Assembly: GCF_900496995.4 (NCBI RefSeq)
Contig: NC_044007.1
Coordinates: 19,735,742 to 19,799,741, forward strand
DNA from: Aquila chrysaetos chrysaetos
Lineage: Eukaryota > Chordata > Aves > Accipitriformes > Accipitridae
Direction: 5' to 3'
Length of the DNA: 64,000 bases
In this document: positions 26,461-40,335 of the stretch, in pieces
Layout: every line of letters begins with the position of its first letter
Numbering within the stretch: position 1 is the stretch's first letter
Notes under the pieces: model-generated
The model's database searches: none
What the model saw: the letters and a program-made list of their open reading frames with translations, nothing else
What the model was told of the DNA's origin: nothing
Made by a program: the position numbers and the translations under genes

Positions 26461-27821
26461 GCTCTTTGCCATCAGATATCTGCTTATTGAAGCATGTCAC
26501 AATGCCTGCAATTAGATTTGCACTGCTGTGGGATGAGGGAGTCAATGGTGGGTAATTACTGTATTCAGCAGTGGTTCTGGCTGCTGTCGGATGGGCCCTG
26601 CTGATGCTGCCCAGTGCAGCCACGTAGGAAGGCAGCTCCTCTCCTCACCTCTCGCCTTCATTGGGAGCATCAACCACTGCCCCGCTCTGCGTTCATGGAG
26701 ACACCCTGGGCAGCCTTGCTCTTTCTGAGAGTACGGACCATTTTGGCCAATACATGAGATGAAGGATTTGGGTATTCCACTGAAGCCAGCTCACCTGCTT
26801 AAAGTTATGTTAAGTGCTTCATTCAGTTAGACTCAGCAGTATATTCTTTTCACTCTCCATGAGGCTGCTTTTTCTTGCAGGATGCAGACAGGTGTGGAGA
26901 GATATATGGGAACTCCCGCAATTGTGTGAGCAGAAGTGCCTTTACATTTCATACAGGTTGGTGGGAACAGAGCATCCAAAGGTTTTATATGACTGCGTAC
27001 TCAGAACAAGGTGGGCTTCAGGCCTGAAAATGAGGAAAGAAGCAGCAAAGTGAGAAAGAAATATTTTTCATTCTCATACCTGCATAAGGAAATGGAAAAC
27101 TAAGCCTCTCTGTGGATGATCTATTTTGTAAGATCCAAGGTATACAGGTTTACAAACAGCATTTAAGTAGTATTGTGTAAAGCATCATGAAAACAGTAAC
27201 ATGCACCATCATGTAGAAGAGAGCTGGGTTAGAGAGATGTGCTACACCTGGGCATGCTGCAGGTAGCATGGAAATGGATGTGGCTCTCAGGACCAGAGTG
27301 CTGGTGTGTGGGAGATATGTGTCTTCTCTTAGCACCAGCTGCATGGTGGCACCGGGCTAGTTAACCCCAAGCTGGAGCCAGGGGGTGAGGCACAAGAAAA
27401 TGCCTCATTGCCTTCCTGCAGGCAGCCAGAGCTCGCTCGGGAGGAATCACTGAGCTTGGACACCGACGTCCACCCTCCTGCCAGACATGTACATGAGGCA
27501 CCGTGCCTGAGCACCGCTCTCTGGTGCTCCACCACTGCCCTCTGCTCCTCAGGGAGTGGGGCTTAACCTACGTGTCTCTCCGTATCCTTCCCCATACCCC
27601 AGATCCTCCCGGTCACGTCATGCTTGGCAGAAGGCACTCTGAGAGCATCGCTTTCCAGAGCTGGGCAGTTCTCCCTCCCCGCCATGCCCTGTTTGGTGGT
27701 GCATCGTCTGCCACCGCCAGCCTTCCCTGGCCCTTCACTGTGCTGTCCCAGCTGAAAGCCAGCCCAGCACAGCCCCATGCACATGAACATGCTCTGGTTC
27801 ATGAGGGCTCTACACCAAATA

Positions 27822-28229
27822 TTAAAAAGTATTAACTGTTACCTCAGATGACAAACACGTATCACCAAGGGACAGTTTCGCAGAGGACAGATAGGTATTG
27901 GTGACAGTAATATCTTCTAGCTCGGTGCTGAAGTGATCAGACTCTTTGATGACATTATAATTTAGGGCCACGCTGTAACTGGCCGGTTTCTTCTCCCGTT
28001 TCTGCTGGCAGTTGCAGAGTTTTCTGAAGGCTGCTCTGAATTTCTGGGACATGAGATTGTAAATTACAGGATTGATGGCACTATTTAAATAAATACAGAT
28101 TCTGCAAAATAGCAGGAACCAGTTTTCTTGGAAGGGACTGGAGAGAAAGGAATTGACCACGACCAGCGTGCGGTAGGGCATCCATAGAAATGCGAATAGG
28201 ATCACGACTACCGCCAGCATCTTGGTAAC
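27822..28229 (-). CDS. TRHR: TRHR coding exon B (residues 266-400): TM6, TM7 and C-terminal tail
   Basis: This exon starts directly after a splice acceptor with a strong pyrimidine tract and ends with TAA at 27824-27822. It encodes TM6 (about 266-291) with WMPY (281-284), where Y284 corresponds to the TRH-binding Y282 of mammals. R308 corresponds to the binding R306. TM7 (about 302-323) carries NPVIY at 318-322. A short helix 8 follows with LCNC, whose cysteines C337 and C339 are the likely palmitoylation sites. The Ser/Thr-rich tail (about 340-400) is the part the family uses for phosphorylation, arrestin binding and internalisation. TM6 to helix 8 is nearly identical to the mammalian protein. 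The last six residues (VTVNTF) differ from the human ending as I know it; no frameshift is visible, so I read this as lineage divergence. Confidence 0.97.
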   Translation of the reverse strand, partial: VTKMLAVVVILFAFLWMPYRTLVVVNSFLSSPFQENWFLLFCRICIYLNSAINPVIYNLMSQKFRAAFRKLCNCQQKREKKPASYSVALNYNVIKESDHFSTELEDITVTNTYLSSAKLSLGDTCLSSEVTVNTF

Positions 28230-31200
28230 CTGGGGGAACACAGAAGCAGACAAAAGAGGGGCAGAAGGTTAGTAGTCATCTTGGAAGGAACATGTGCATT
28301 CCTATATCTCTAGGGCCAAAGCAAAACTATGGACAGACTCTTCAGCTGGGAATTTCTGATCAATGTTTAATTCAGAAAGGTTTTTGACAGTAAGAAGGAC
28401 AAAAAAACCTGGCTCCAAATTCCTCCTAGTTTTTGTTAATTGTCTCTATCCAGATGACATCCCAGTAAGCTAATTGTTGTAGATCTTAGACTTTGCAACT
28501 TCTCAAGCTGGAAGGACGTATTGATTCAAATGGAAAAAAAGAGGTCTAAAGGCATTTGTTCCAACCACATTAGATCTCCTCCTTTAGACTAGAATAGTCT
28601 GTAGAGTAATTGAACCTGAAGCCTATTTAGATTATCTGCTTTAACAGCCACCCTAAAAGAATTTCCAAAAGCCAAAAATAATGAAAAAAAAAAAAAGAAT
28701 TATTTATTTCTATTCCTCAAATCCTCAGTATTTAATTAGATTTTAATTATTTGATGTTTACTTTGAAATGTCAATTAAAGTTTACAGAGCCAGGAAAAAA
28801 GGGATTATTGGTAAAACTTGATTATTATAAGAACTTTCATCTATTGTGTAAATTTGTTTTGAATAAAGAAAAAAACAACCTTTACGGATATCCAGGATAG
28901 CTGAAATGAAGTGAACAGAAATAATTTAAAAATCAGAAAAAAAACCCACTGTAAAAATACTCTTTCTCTTGTAAAAAATTTAATTCTAGTATATATGGTA
29001 ATCCTTAGTCTCTACTTTAAAGGAAGTTTGAAAGATGTTAATAAACAAGGTAGAAAGTACAGTGAGATGTGACAGTGGGATAGTACGGTGGCACGGCCTC
29101 ATGTAAGTCAGGAGATGACTTGGTTAACTGTGTGTGCATGAACTGGAAAGCATTGGCACTGATTTTGGTGAGCTACAACTGCTTCTTTTGATTGTGGGGA
29201 TTTTTTTAATTTGTCTTTCTTCTTGACATAAAACTGTTGTTGCCTATTGACAGGTTAGTTTAAAGAACTTCTTTTTACCTTTAGGCTTTATTCCTTCTTT
29301 CTGGGTACCTGAAGTTATACTTCAATAAACAGCAACTCCTGTAACCATAGGATGCATTCTGGCTATATGGGTTATAATTTCATTGCTTGCAGAAAGGATA
29401 GCTGTAGATCGATAAGAGTTTCAGTTGTTTCCAGGGGGACAGACAGATAACTCCACTAAAATCACTCATAAATACATGCTAGTTTTAGATGTGTTTTTTA
29501 GTTTGAAGTTATAAGAGAGTATCTAATTCTCTTGCCTTCTAATCAGATAGCTCATTATACAGAGAGCCTGCCATCTTATTTCTAAGGGATATATTTTCTT
29601 CTAGCTATCTAGAAAGAAGACCCTCCCTTTTGATTTCCCTACAGCTGTGTTCAGTAGAAGTAAAAAAATGAGACTGAGAAATATTATCTCCTTTTTTGTC
29701 TCTTGACTGATACATTTCCTTATGACTTCTAGACTGCTGTTCTTGTTCGCTGTGCACAATCAGTCATTGTAATAGAGCTAAATGCAAATGTGAATGTCTC
29801 AGGTAGCTAAAAGCATGATTTTTCCTTATCTCCGAACCACTTCTAAAGGGATCAGTCCTGTGAACATGGCTGCAAAGAGTGAGGTTACCCAGTACCGACC
29901 TGCTCTGGCTGAGGAAGGCTCAGGACTCCTCACCTGCTGCCTCTCCTCCCTCCAGCTCCATTCCAGCCTGGGCCTCCAAACTGAGCAAATCCATTCAACT
30001 GAGAATAATCATTCACCATGGGAAATAATCCACATTTAAAGGAAGAAAGTAACCATTTGTGGAGCTTGGATTAACAATGGGACTCAGCCCAACTAACAGA
30101 TGTGTTGCATCAGCTGAAGCATTCAGAGGGCGAGTGGATAATAGTCTACACAGGCATCAAAGTACTTCTCTACCAGAAGCTCAGCAGGGGACTTTGTTAT
30201 CATACCTACTGATCATTGGCAATTTACATTTCTCCTGAGCGTGTCTTTAATGAACAATTGCTCAGAGAATCACTTACAATGGTGCAGCTGTCTGTTTGAA
30301 TCCTGAGTTGAACTGGAAAGAAATTGATCTTGCTGTCAGGAAGGGGATATTTTAGAGTCACGCAATTAATACTTTACAACGATGAAAAAAAGGCTGTTAC
30401 TCTTCAAGTGACTGTGTCCTATATGCCTCAAAGACATATATGTATGCAGTGTGCAAACTATTAGCTGCATTTATGTATACTGGCAGCTTGATGTGCGTTT
30501 TCCTTCTAACACCGCTAGCTTGTACTGCTGTCATGTTCAGCTTACTGAGACTGTGATTTGGCAATATATTAGAACTGTCTCTTAGCACCAGATAAAAAAT
30601 ATCATGGTCACAGCACAAAGTGCCCTGAGCTGAGATCAATTCAGTCTGCAGGTTTGAATGTGTTTAAAAATGCCAGGAGGTTAGCTTTGTGCTGTCAGGC
30701 TTTATGCCAGGTAAGACATTGTCTTGCAGAGCTCACGCTCCACGATTTTCTGGTCTTGACATAAACTGAAACCAAAGTAACCTGTGACTGCAGCTAAAAA
30801 AGCAATCCTGTTCTCATCTCCCTCCTTGTGCTGGTCCCAGAGATGAGGGTGTGCGTCAGGTCAGACTGCCGGTCCAACTGAAAACTAGGCACTTCTCTGT
30901 AGAGCTGGTTTTTGAGTTGCTCAGGTCAATGATCCAACTCACGTACACTGCCACAGAGTCTACAGTCAGTGCAAGAGAAAAGGCAGAAGCATGTGGCCAT
31001 GGATGGCACCTCTTTGGTGGCACCTCTTGATGGTTCAGTCAGTGCAGGACGATGAGGAGAATTCACCATAATTTTAAACTGGCTGCAGTGCATGTCTTTC
31101 CAAAGCTGCCAAAAATCACAAGTCTGGCACAAGCTCTCTATTGCCAGGCAGAAATTCCGTTGCCTGAGCCATCTGACCAGTAGTGGTTGTGTCTCTGAGA

Positions 31201-34200
31201 CCTACTGCGAGGCCCTGAGTTCAGATAGTTATTTGCTTGTTGGTAAATCCTCCCTAAGCTGGCTCCGGAGGCCGTGGCTTTTCATGCTTAGCTACCTCAG
31301 AGCGTGACCTGTGTGCAAATGACAGCAGCCCCTAGAAGGTGCTCTGGCACTGCTCACTTTGTCCCCAGCGTGGCCGGGGGGCTTGTCACCCCACTGCAGG
31401 CTGAGGCACCCCTCAGGACTTCTGACCCAAAGGTGCTGCAAGCTTGCCCTCGACTTTTTTCGCACCTGAATTTGCCTTTATAGATGAACCCAGCTTCTAA
31501 ATACATGATTTAGGCCAAAGCTTCTTTCTTATCCACACCAAAAATCTTCATTGGGATGGATGGGGCTGGACAGAAATAGCTTAGAGGAAAGTTTGGTCCA
31601 CTCTGCTTAAGTAAACTGCCATATCCTTTTTCCGATCACTACATGAAAGATAACTAAACATCATTTTGGGGAAGGGCTAAGTATTTGACATCAGTGGAGT
31701 GCTAAGAGGACAAACTTTTTTAAGAACCTGGGTTTTATTACCTGTAACTGAAATCAGCGGTACTAGCATCCTCATTCATTACTCAGGTGAAGGCAAGCAT
31801 ACACTGATTGCTCTTTCCTTGCATATCCTATACGCAGACTACAAATATTCTTAGTTAAGGAAATTGAAAACATGATTAAAAGGCATTGAGCAAATCCATT
31901 TTAGTCCAAATTTCAAGTGTACTTTGAATGATAGCAAAGTGCTTGAGATTGAATGTGTTCCTGGCTGCATGCAACCATTCTTCAAGTGCTATTTTTGGTT
32001 TCTGAGAATGTTCTGAAAAATATTTTAAATGTTTTTTACTAAACAGATTCCCAGTATTTTAATTCTGAACTAGTATTCTCCTTTTTCTTCCTGCTCCAAA
32101 ACCTTGTCATTCTAAGGAAGTGCTTTGACGAGACATTTTAATTACCATGGTACTCACAGTTTGGTAGTTGCTTCCTTCTCCTTTGAATTTTAATCTTTCT
32201 TACCTTGATAGGTAAAAGCAATAGTCATACTTACTAAGTTATTGTGTCATAAAGGCACTCTGGTGTTTTAAAGGCATATAATAATATCTTTCTTTCTTGT
32301 GCTTGGTGGTGTTCATTATAATGCACAGCGATTGTATATGTCAGTCTGTGATTTTGTAATCCAAAAGAAGTTGTACAATGAGGAGGAGGATTAAATAATA
32401 AAAGGATTAAGGTCTTGATATAATAACACTGCAAGTGAAACCAAGTGATATGATTGAGGATATTTCATGTAAAAGCCATACAAAACTTATCTTGCATTGC
32501 AAGCTAGAATCTGAGCTTGCTCCGCTGTGAGAGAACAGAGGGGTTTCTCTGGGGGGGACAGGTCATCACGTACTCTGTCAACATCTGAGAGGACTTTCTC
32601 TAGAGTGTAACCTACCTGTTTTAATTGACCATAGATGATTTGATTGGACTGAGCAACTAACTTTGTGAGATACGCATAATTTTAAGTGAGTTCGATCCCA
32701 TCTCAAGTATAAACAAACATGTTTGCTATCTAAGGCTGTATTTATTTTGCACAGTCCCCTTGATACCTGAGGAAACTAGGAATTCCTTTGGGGAAAGTAT
32801 GAAATCTACCTGAAAATATGTAATTCAGTGTTCATATTATGGATGGATGAGAAAAAAATTTGGGATCTGTTGGGTGAGCTAGGTGGGATAAAATGGAAAT
32901 GTGGGAGAAGTCAACACAGCCAGAACCAGGATCTGATCTGGAGGACTGGACAGATGAGGAGCATATGGGAAAGAGAAAAGGAAGCACATAGGTCAGGTTG
33001 TGATTCCATGAACACATCAACCAGACAATATATGGGCTACTATAAAAAGGGGACTAGATTGCTTCCTTGTCTTCCTATCTGCTTCTCCTGGCCTCTTGCT
33101 TTCTTTTAAAAGGTAGTGAGCTGCTTGCCAAGGTAGCTCACAGGACAGGTACTCTTAAAATAAAAGGATTTTATTTCCTCACATTTTCAAAGTTTTCCTG
33201 TGTGACAGGTAAATCCCTTTTCTATCCTTCAGTTTTAAGTTCTCTCACTCTCTTCTTCCTTCCCACAATGCCTGGGTCTTCAGGACATTTTCTTGCTTCT
33301 GAGCAGAACAAAATGATTCAAATCTTCAGAAGAAAAAACATTAACATTTTAGAAATGCTGAGAGATCCTAGTACCTGTGCTGCTGGAAAAAAAGAAGCAC
33401 TGTTAGCAAAAATAAGCACCCACAAAAAAAAAAGGCAGAAATAGCTTTTCTCCCTTGTACCGTATACTGTAAAGAAACATTTAATGTTGGTTGGTGTTAC
33501 TTTTAGTGGTTTTGTTTTATTGCAAAATCTGCTCTGAATACTTTGTATAACACATTTCCTATTCATGAAATGAAACCTTTCTTTCCCTTTGTCTTTTTAA
33601 TAAAAGGCTTGGGAATAAGAATGCCTAAAATGGACAAGAGGGGAAACTGTGATCAAACTTCAACTTTTACCATCAGAGGTACACATCTGCTCTGAATTCA
33701 TTGTCCTAAACAACAACTATAAAATAAGTGGCTAAACTTCCCAAAGTTCAAATAGGAACCATTATTTCTTTTATTTCTGCAAGCAAAGACAGTTTAGAAG
33801 TAAGTGGAATTATGGTGGTACTGTATATGAAAAAGCAAAGAAAAGAAGCGTTAAGATTTATTTTGATACTTATGGTACTTTATGGTGTAAAGATACAGAA
33901 AGGAAGACTATGAGTAAAGACCAAAGAATTATTAGCTTGGATTTCAGGCATGTGTAAAGTTGAGGCTGTAACGCATGGGAATGTAAGTTGAATGTGAACT
34001 GCTGTTTGATAGAGGCAATGGGCTGATTATATTGAATTTGGTTTGTCTGCAATTTTTGGTAATAGACAATCTGGTCAAACCTTTGGTGCAGGCACTTGTA
34101 TTTTTTCCAGATTGAATTTATGCACACACATTACTATTTATGTGCTATAAATGCCTGTAACTGCAGCTAATGTTTGCTCAATTGCTATTCATTTTTATTA

Positions 34201-34454
34201 GATTACAGTCAGTGAATGTGTTTTCTGGAAACTTAACAATATAAATAGTTTGCAAGTACAAATAACAGGCCATTTTGGAATAGCAAAGACACAAATTGGT
34301 AGGCTAATGCAATCATATGCATGCCTGAAAAATAAAAGATCTAACCGTTCCACCTGCCTTTGCAACTGCAATGAAGAAACTAAAACAAAATGGCAGAACA
34401 GCTACCTAGTAGGCTAACAAGACAGATGTCTTCAGCCTACCACAGTATCACTGA

Positions 34455-34530
34455 AAGTGGCACTACCGCTGGGGTTGGACTGAATGATCTCCAGAGGCAT
34501 CTGCCAGCCTCAGTGATTCTGTGAATTTAT
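34455..34530 (+). mobile_element. CR1 LINE 3' tail fragment in the TRHR intron
   Basis: CACTACCGCTGGGGTTGGAC, TGAATGATCTCCAGAGGCAT and CCTCAGTGATTCTGTGAA match the last ~80 bp of CR1, including the terminal octamer-like GATTCTGTGA. It is antisense to TRHR and carries no coding sequence. Confidence 0.85.
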
Positions 34531-37500
34531 AACAAAGTGTTGGAGGGAAATTTCTTTAGTCTGAGATCCAGAGGGATCTGGGACAAAGTCCTTTGTTGGC
34601 TTATGATCCTTTGGATCACATTCAAACCTTCTTCCCACTACATGCAGTTTTTACCCTAGTTCCATGACAATTACAGTTTCCCAGTGCTTCATGTGGTTCA
34701 GGATTCCTTACATGTTCAAGTTATGTGTTTAATTGGACAGCCTCAAATTCATAGTCTGTGTTTTCTGTTGAGTGAGTAGAAATGTACTTCAGTTCACTTC
34801 CTCGGGACCTGTGATCATCTGTCCAAATGATCATGCAGTTGTTAAATAAATCTTAACATTGAATTTGCACTGAAGTTCCTTCTTTAGCTCTGAATCAAGT
34901 AAATGGGACTTTGAACCGTCTGGCCTTAAGAGATACTCTTTTTCATGATATCATCTTCTTAGCATATTGATCTTTCCTCTGTTAACCTTTGAGGTTTCAG
35001 CTACTGTGACCTCGGCTCAACTGAAGGATGCTGGAAAATTTTGCTTTCTCAACTTCCCTCCTGTTTAACTTGAGGAAATGTGTACACCAGAACTATTTCA
35101 TTTTGTTTTCTCAGGTTCAAATTGTGCAAATCACTCAGCAGAAATACTTTCTAGTTTCTCTGCAGTCAAAGAGGTCTCACCTTACTCTTAGTCACCTTTT
35201 CATTTTCTCCTAATCTTCTATTGCAAAAACCATTATGTCACTGTTTATCACCAAGACCCCCTATTGGCAGTCAAATGCTTTCCCACAGTATTGTTCAGCT
35301 ATTTATGAACTTCAGTCTAGCAAGGTAATTTTCTTTGCAAAGCATAGCTGAAAAACCATTCAACACAGTCATCATCAGCTCCATCAGACCTAATAGGTGT
35401 TTAAGAATTTTTCTGTAGTCACAAACTAAACACATGCTTGAAGGTTTACCTGCATGTTTCAATACTAAAAACAAGTGTAATACTAGTTGATTCCTCAGGG
35501 CCTAACACCACGTAGCCTCGAGCACAAACTGCTTCCTCTGAAAATGGAGCATACCGATATCTCGCCTTCTTCTGGCAGAGATCTTCCCTTGGGAGAAAGT
35601 CAGGTGTTGCCTACTGACTTGTAGTGGCTGATCAAAAGCTCTGCAAGGGCAATAAATGACTCTTACTGCTTTCCATAAAGAGTGGATCAGCTGGATTTAG
35701 CTTCTGACAAAGAAGAGGCAGAATGAACTGGTTTCTGTTCCTTCTGGGACACCAGGAGCCTGATGGAAAGTACAAAATTAATTGGAAATGTACTCCCATG
35801 TACAAAGGAGTGCCTGACTCTCAAATAAAACTAGTTTTCTTTTTTGAAAAACCTTTAAAATACATCTATCACACCCTGCTATCCAGTACAGTTCTGTGAA
35901 ACAGAATAAATATTGCATGAGTGGGATTGATTTAGCTCTTCAGAATTGGATGTAAAAATGGAGATTGATACATCCTATGGGTACGTATTGGTGGTCCTTT
36001 CCTTGGTAGAACTATAGTTTGCAGTGTAAACAAATAACTTATCATTTCAGTAGTTGTCCAATATCAGCAGTAACAGATGCTGTTCAGTGAAACAAAAATG
36101 TGTTGGAAGTGGAGATACTTCATGAGAAATGAAAGCTTATTTTGTGCCTTTCCCTCTCTTTCAACATTTAAAAGAAAGGACTGATTTTTATATCTGGGGT
36201 TTTTTGCTTGTCTTCCCTGTTCAGTTTTGTCTTGCAGTGCTTTGAATGGAAACTTCAGGGGGCCCTGAAGAGTACTTTGAAGGCTTTGTCCATTGGTGAT
36301 TGTTGATAGGGGGTATTGATCCTTTAATAAACAGATTTTGTTCCTGTTAGCTTTCCAAATATTGGAAAGAAATAAGTATTTACTAGAACTAACATAGTGC
36401 AGTGACTTGTAAATCATGTGGGTGCGAGGGTGAAGGCAGGGAATAGACTAAGCAGGGGACTACTTTCTACCTGGAAGAGCTGATTTTTGTTCATTGGCGA
36501 TGTACTATAGCTTCATTTTGAGCTCATCCCTAGGCATCTCACATGAAAAATATGATAAGATAGGCTTGACTCACCATTCTAAAATATATTTCAGGCCTTC
36601 TTTCTAAATCATAGAATGCTCTAAATTGCCATTCTGTTTTGAAAACAAAACAAAAGTCCTCTGACCACCTGACCACTTTTTTCCTTTTCAGTGCTGGCGT
36701 TATGTCTGTTTATATCAGAGACAGAAAATATCTGTTCTAACAAAACTGAACATGGTCCATCTATTCTCCTTCAGCAGTAGCCACCTCCCTCCCCCCCGTT
36801 TATCTTATTGCTGAGCTTCCCACTCCCCCTTGCCTCAGCTTAGGTAGCTGTCCTCCATAGTTGTAAGGAAATTATTATTTTCCTCTGTATTTTCTTCCTC
36901 CCTGACCATAGAGCTATTCCAGATGCCGTATCAGGGTTGTTCCTTGCCCTGCTCTTTCTGTTGGTGCCAGGTGTGAGGAAGCATCCTAGATGTTGAATCC
37001 AGGATGGTTTCCACGTTGGTCTTTGCATTTTTAGTCTGTCAGCTTCTAATTCTGGGCTAACTCTCACAGCAGAAACCTAAGTGATGTTCTGTCATTTTTT
37101 GAAGAAAATAATTGAAATTGCATAACTGTATGACTCACAATAGAAAGTATTGACTGTATATAGAAGACTAATTCTTGGAAGCAGACATAGAAACACAAAG
37201 CTGACAGTGCATATATAGCTATATTCTAACACAATAATATAGGTTAAAAAAAAAGTCTAAAAAACAACAGGACAATGCAGTCTTTTTCTGCCGTGAGTTG
37301 GAAACAGCTTCAGATAGTGTTCTTCGACTAAAACACAAACACTGTATGACAAGATAGGGGAGAAAATGTTTTCTTACCCAGGTAAAAAGCAAGTTTTGCC
37401 CTTTTTTAGCAATGGAAGACTTTCCAAACACAGATGAGATAATGGGAAGTCCCACACAAATTAAAGAAAATTGTATGACCTGGCAGTCTGGGTCAAGCTA

Positions 37501-37740
37501 AATCCAGGTTAGTCAAGCAATCCAGGTCAGACTAAATGGGGAAATCAATTCACATACTGCCATGTTGGATTAATCATCGTCAAAAATGGTTATGGGATTC
37601 CTAGGTTAAACCTTCATGAAGGCTGAGGAAACCTATGTAACACTGTTTTATTCTGGTATATTATATAAATGGGAGCTCATAATAGGTTAATTAAATAATA
37701 ATTAATCATAATCACTCAGTAGAACTGTACTGAATTTCCA

Positions 37741-38399
37741 TGTCGAAGTTTTGGCAGTGGGGAGGTTGCAGGGGTGGCCTCTCTGAGAAGATGCCTGGGG
37801 CTGCCCTGTGCTGGACACAAACAGTTCCATCCAGTTCCAACAGACTCACCACAGGACAGAGCTGAGCCCATCAGCCAAGCTGGTGGAGCCCCTGTGAAAA
37901 CATATTTAAGAAACGGCAAAAAAGCTGGAAAGAGGGAGAGAGGGGACAAGAGAACAAAAGAGTGAGAAACAGCAGAGGGAACACCAAAATCAGAGGAGGA
38001 GGCACTCCTTGGCAAAGCAGGCACCACCTGAAGGGACTGCAGCCCATGGAGGACCCACACAGAAACAGAGGAAATGAGTGAGAAGGAAGGAGTGACAGAG
38101 ACAAACCTCTGCAACCTGACCGCAACTCTCCCTGGCCCAGCGCTGCCAGTTGCCTCACGGAAGGGACTGAGTGTAACTTGTGGCTATAACAAGGGGCAAT
38201 AAATTGGCAATAAATTAAGTTAATTCTCCCCGAGTCTAGTCTGCATTGCCCATGACAATAACTGATACATTATCTTCCTGTCTTTATCTTGACCCATGAG
38301 CTTTCTTGCTCCTGTTCTTTCTATTTGCTCCCCCATCCTGCTGTGGGGGTGAGTGAGCAAGTGGCTGGCTCCAGCTGGAGCCAGCTCACCACGGGAACA
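37741..38399 (+). mobile_element. Solo LTR, long type, shortened, inside the TRHR intron
   Basis: This is a third and more diverged member of the long LTR type. Shared blocks are GGTTGCAGGGGTGGC near the start, GAGCCCATCAG, a GTGGAGCCCCTGTGAAAACATATTTAAG-like segment and the 3' end (TTGACCCATGAGCTTTC, CCCCCATCCTGCTGTGGGGGTGAGTGAGCAAG). The 45-bp repeat section is reduced or missing, leaving about 660 bp. The ends are approximate and no target duplication is clear. Its sense strand is opposite to TRHR, the orientation usually tolerated for LTRs in introns. It carries a 22-bp perfect palindrome at 38364-38385. Confidence 0.7.
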
Positions 38400-39805
38400 T
38401 GCACAAGTTTCATTTTGTAGAAATGTTCTTAGATAAATATGAGAACTGCCACAGAACTGGGAAGTGTACACCACATTTTCAGTCACTTTTTCTACAGATC
38501 ACATGCTGGACATCGTATGTAACTCCACCACTGTAGTGCAAGCACAGTTCTGAGAAGGCATATAGACAATTTTACATGACAGCAGAACTCACTATGAGGC
38601 CAAACTGTATTGTCAACTATACATGCCTTTGCCAGTGCAGCAGGAAATTTTCACTTGTGTGTCTTACTAACTGTTGAGATTTTAGACGGTTTTGAATATG
38701 GACTTGTGTTTTCCTATTTTACACCATTGGCTATATTTTGCATGCTGCTATTGTATAAAAAATATTACTAATAATGCCACACTATCTTTGCTTTGCTTCC
38801 TATGTTATACTATACGCAAATGCTAGCTTTACTCATAATGATGCTGCTTTAAACAACCAGGTTACTTAGGCTTTTAGGAAAAGTCTTGCTGTCTTTACAA
38901 GACATCACATTATAATCCTCATTTTTTGGTTTCGTAATATAACAGTATCCACATTCAGCAATGCTCAATGTAAAATATTTGTCTGTTTTTTAAGTGGTGC
39001 TAAGCACACGTAACCAAGCATGTATACTAAAGTGATACTGCGAAATTGAAAAGCAGATTATCTTATTCTTCCACTAATTAATGGACAAAGAAAAACAAAA
39101 TTAAACACTTCTAATCTGACTATTAACTATAATTGGAGACACATAATGAAACATAACCCAGCCCACATGTTTCAGTTGTGCATTTCAAAGCATGGTTCTA
39201 GTGCTCTGTGAGCCCTTGGTGATCTAGCAGGCAGTTCAGTTAACTTTTGAGGTCAGTGCCTTCTCTGTAATAAGGGAAAATGGTTCCCCCAATTAAGCAG
39301 TAGTAATCTACATACAATAAGAAGAATATGAAGTTCAACATGTCACTCAAGGGGGGCACTCAGCTTGTTTGGAAAGTTGCACTGCTCAGCTTTTCTTCCT
39401 GAGGGAAGTGTACAGTGCAGGGAGGTAGAAGCATCCAGCTTGCAAAGCCACCCTCCGGGGTGCCGAGCAGCGACTGCCGAGGGGTGTGAGCCAAGTCGCT
39501 CAGCATGGAGCGTTGCTTCCCAACACTTGCACCAAGCTGCCTGACCCAGCCGGAGCCTGCTCCCAAGAGCCAGGGTGCGAAGCGATGCACCCTGCATTTC
39601 TCAGCACTTCACCCGACTGTGCTACCTGCTGCATGCTGTGTGAGTATGAGGCAGTATGGTTTATTGCAAATAGCCATAGATTAATCTACTTGTATAATTA
39701 CACATTGCAGCATACCTATTTAACAATATAAAAAGAAGCTGGTTGAACGTATGCCTCAGTTTTGAGCCTTCAATACATAAAAATATTTTATGAGAGACAG
39801 AATAA

Positions 39806-39985
39806 CAAAGATACTTAGCATTTACAAAGCACTTTTATATACAGACTTGCTTAAGTAGACTTTTCACAGGGGAGTTAGAGACAGGAAAAGTATAGCATAT
39901 GCGTTTGCAGAGTGACAGAGCACCTTAGCCAGGACAAAACCTCAAGTCTCCTAAACTCCGAGGCTAGTTCCTTCTCTTCAGATCT
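39806..39985 (+). repeat. MIR-like ancient SINE relic in the TRHR intron
   Basis: TTAGCATTTACAAAGCACTT near the start, GTGACAGAGCACCTTAGCCA in the middle, and ACCTCAAGTCTCCTAAACTC with CGAGGCTAGTTCCTTCTC at the end follow the order of the MIR core and 3' region (acagagctgggatttgaacccaggtctcctgactcc). It is heavily diverged, with approximate edges. Confidence 0.4.
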
Positions 39986-40335
39986 CAAAAAGAGCTCAAG
40001 AGTCACTTTGTATATTTAGCAGGACTACTAACAGGCTGTAATATAAAGAAAGTATAGTTAAAAATCTTTCATCCTTTATTGACACTTCTTAATTGCTCTT
40101 TGATACAGAAAATAAAATACTACTTGTTTTTCAGTCCTTGCAGTAGGTAATAATGAATAGGCAAGAAAAAAAATACATAATTTATATGTATGTGTATATG
40201 TATCACAGAATTTCAGCTTGACTACTAAGCAAAAAGGGAGAATGTATTTTATCCCCTTCCACAGGTTTAGACTAGTGATCTCTAAAACATGTGGGTTTTA
40301 CATTTCAGAAAGCCATTTCAAACTGCTGTTCCTAC

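Larger units (their letters stand above)
28230..40335 (-). other. TRHR: TRHR intron between the two coding exons
   Basis: This 12.1-kb phase-0 intron has canonical GT-AG ends. It is AT-rich and mostly unique sequence. Recognised insertions are a solo LTR in the opposite orientation to TRHR (about 37741-38399), a short CR1 3' tail (about 34455-34530) and a MIR-like relic (about 39806-39985). No long open frame inside it resembles a known protein. The stretches 28.3-34.4 kb and 34.6-37.7 kb hold nothing else I can identify. Confidence 0.9.

Noticed and set aside
1..27000. Exons of NUDCD1, the expected neighbour on the TRHR 3' side
   Set aside because: I looked for its CS-domain and C-terminal exons among the plus-strand frames and saw nothing matching. 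The gene probably lies beyond the window.
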